Under the pieces are notes generated by a model that worked only from the letters and a program-made list of their open reading frames with translations, ran no database searches and was not told the DNA's origin. A stretch of 64,000 bases of DNA from assembly GCA_945862295.1 (NCBI GenBank), contig CAMAXT010000005.1:1-64000 (forward strand). Reading direction: 5' to 3'. Shown piece by piece: positions 62,563 through 64,000 of the stretch (position 1 is the first letter of the stretch; the number at the start of each line of letters is the position of its first letter). This DNA is from Pseudobacteriovorax antillogorgiicola. GTDB taxonomy: Bacteria; Bdellovibrionota_B; Oligoflexia; Oligoflexales; CAIYRB01. The position numbers and the translations under genes were made by a program.

Positions 62563-63222
62563 ATGACAACAGCTGGACTCATCGCCAAGAAAATCGGAAT
62601 GACCCGTATGGTTACCCCCGAAGGTCAGATGACTGCAGTTACACTTTTGCAGATCACTCCGCAAAAAGTGACTAAAATTCTTACTGCAGATCGTGATGGA
62701 TATACCGGATACCAGATTGGGTATTTCGAGAAGCGTGAAAAACGCCTCGCGAAACCTGACATCAGCAGACTTCGTAAAGCGAGTGTTGATAACAACTTCA
62801 CACGCTTTAAAGAGTTCAGAGCCGATGCTCTTCCTGCAGGTTACGACCTGGGAGCTCCTCTCGCTGTTTCTGCTTTCGAAGGCATTCCATCGGTAGACGT
62901 AACAGGGATCACCAAAGGTCGCGGCTTCACCGGTACTCCAGTTCGCTGGAACACTGCTGTCGGTCGTATGACACACGGTTCCCGTCACCACCGCCGTCCT
63001 GGTTCACTAGGTATGCGCGCGACCCCAGGACGAGTTTTCAAAAACCGTCCGAATCCAGGTCACTACGGTGATGAGCAAGTTACCATTCAAAATCTCAAAA
63101 TCTTGGACATCGATACAGTTAATAGCGTCATTGCTGTTCAGGGCGCAGTCCCCGGCCATCGCGACGGTTACCTGTGTGTATATCCTTCTTTGAAGATCAA
63201 AGCGCCGAAGGCCAAGAAGTAA
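62563..63222 (+). CDS. rplC: 50S ribosomal protein L3
   Basis: A 219-residue ribosomal protein placed near the peptidyl transferase centre. 'GLIAKKIGMTRM' at the start and 'VTGITKGRGFTGTPVRWNT', 'HGSRHHRRPGSLGMRATPGRVFKN' are diagnostic. The ATG at 62563 is preferred over the TTG three codons upstream, because family members begin close to 'GLIxKKIGM'. Confidence 0.97.
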   Translation: MTTAGLIAKKIGMTRMVTPEGQMTAVTLLQITPQKVTKILTADRDGYTGYQIGYFEKREKRLAKPDISRLRKASVDNNFTRFKEFRADALPAGYDLGAPLAVSAFEGIPSVDVTGITKGRGFTGTPVRWNTAVGRMTHGSRHHRRPGSLGMRATPGRVFKNRPNPGHYGDEQVTIQNLKILDIDTVNSVIAVQGAVPGHRDGYLCVYPSLKIKAPKAKK

Positions 63223-63272
63223 GATTAAAACGTATTGCCGCTATTAGAGCGGATATGGAGATATAAACGGAT

Positions 63273-63902
63273 ATGGATCTACAGGTCTTTAACATCCAAG
63301 GTAAACCGGTCAGAACCATCAAGGTTCCTGATGAAATCTACGGCGTAGATATGAATACTGCGGTACTTCATACAGTCGTAAAAGCATACCGTGCAAACCG
63401 TCGTCAAGGTACACACGCTACCAAGACTAAGGCTATGGTATCCGGCGGCGGCAAGAAGCCATTCAAACAAAAAGGTACTGGTGGAGCTCGTCAAGGTTCT
63501 ACTCGAAACCCACATATGCCAGGTGGCGGTGAGAACTTTGGTCCTCAACCAAGAGACTACCGTTTAGGCGTTAATAAAAAAGTTCGTCAGTTGGGCCTAA
63601 AAATTGCTCTTTCTGATAAAATCCGTCATGGAAAACTCATTGTTGTTGAAGACTTCGGTCTAGCGAAATGCAGCACTAAGCACATAACTGGAGTTATGGC
63701 AGCATTCAAAGCAGCAAAAGCAATGTTCTCTGACGAGCGAAAAGACGACTTTCTTTACAAGTCAGCTAGGAACATATACGGTGCGGGCGCTGTAACTCCC
63801 GCTGAAATCAATGCTGAAAATGTCTTGCGTTATGAGAACCTGATTCTCAGCGAAACAGCCCTCAACGCAATCGCACAGAGACTCGGGGGAGCTACTAAGT
63901 GA
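63273..63902 (+). CDS. rplD: 50S ribosomal protein L4
   Basis: A 209-residue ribosomal protein lining the exit tunnel. The extended loop 'RQGTHATKTKAMVSGGGKKPFKQKGTGGARQGSTRNPHMPGGG' is the conserved tunnel segment. In E. coli L4 autoregulates the S10 operon through its leader; whether it does here is unknown. Its stop overlaps the rplW GTG start as GTGA. Confidence 0.97.
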   Translation: MDLQVFNIQGKPVRTIKVPDEIYGVDMNTAVLHTVVKAYRANRRQGTHATKTKAMVSGGGKKPFKQKGTGGARQGSTRNPHMPGGGENFGPQPRDYRLGVNKKVRQLGLKIALSDKIRHGKLIVVEDFGLAKCSTKHITGVMAAFKAAKAMFSDERKDDFLYKSARNIYGAGAVTPAEINAENVLRYENLILSETALNAIAQRLGGATK

Positions 63903-64000
63903 ATCCATATAGCGTATTACTAAAGCCTCTTCTTTCTGAGAAGAGCAACAGAGGCCGCGAAAACGAGAATAAGTACACTTTTCTCGTCGAGCCAAAATCA
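63899..64000 (+). CDS. rplW: 50S ribosomal protein L23, cut by the window end
   Basis: The first 34 codons from a GTG overlapping the rplD stop (GTGA): 'MNPYSVLLKPLLSEKS', which is the typical L23 start, and 'NKYTFLVEPKS' at the edge. L23 docks trigger factor and SRP at the tunnel exit. Too short for the ORF track. Confidence 0.93.
   Translation, partial: MNPYSVLLKPLLSEKSNRGRENENKYTFLVEPKS

Overview
Organism and setting. The window reads as a typical chromosome segment of a Gram-negative bacterium, densely coded on both strands, with no insertion sequences, CRISPR array, phage genes, tRNA or rRNA genes that I could see. Several features point to the Bdellovibrionota/Oligoflexia: a TIGR02147/DUF4423-type regulator, many small lipoproteins (one beginning CGLGTEVGNG after the lipobox), a Gld-like ABC/DUF4340 cassette, a type IV pilus motor operon and a bacterial topoisomerase VI. 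This placement is inferred from gene content and was not tested by phylogeny.

Layout. 1-9.3 kb: end of a BtpA-like gene, a decayed von Willebrand A gene, a secreted GH3 glucosaminidase, an orphan HipB-like regulator, a TVP38/VTT membrane protein, a TIGR02147 regulator translationally coupled to a lipoprotein, a secreted unknown, an aldehyde dehydrogenase and a small zinc-ribbon protein. 9.3-15.8 kb (minus strand): pilB-pilT-pilC, two unknowns coupled to a PduO-type cobalamin adenosyltransferase, and an IHF/HU protein. 16.2-24.5 kb (plus): an oppABCDF-like peptide importer followed by a penicillin-acylase-family hydrolase; its OppC carries an inserted fibronectin III domain. 24.6-27.3 kb: a TPR lipoprotein, a peroxiredoxin and a secreted unknown. 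27.4-32.3 kb: a gldA/gldF/gldG/DUF4340 ABC cassette behind a near-consensus promoter. 32.3-40.7 kb (minus): an lgt-like gene and nuoA-H-J-K-L-M-N, i.e. only the seven membrane subunits of complex I.

40.7-50.7 kb: gpsA, a lipoprotein whose ribosome-binding site and ATG are separated by a C10 tract, an overlapping trio (MazG-like pyrophosphatase, AlkD-like glycosylase, CPBP protease), a 1239-residue protein containing sixty consecutive 15-residue repeats without a single indel, and a nitronate monooxygenase. 51-55 kb: topoisomerase VI B and A subunits with histone-H1-like tails on B, then a cyclase-like gene lacking the metal-binding half of its catalytic domain. 55.4-62 kb: mfd, two parvulin-type prolyl isomerases and a lipoprotein. 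62-64 kb: start of the S10 ribosomal operon (rpsJ, rplC, rplD, rplW).

Main points of interest. The most unusual object is the 15-residue-repeat protein, whose C-terminal domain loosely resembles the FliG C-terminal helical pattern. Next come topoisomerase VI in a bacterium, the OppC-FnIII fusion, the membrane-only nuo operon, the C10 tract as a possible phase-variable translation switch, and the metal-site-less cyclase remnant.
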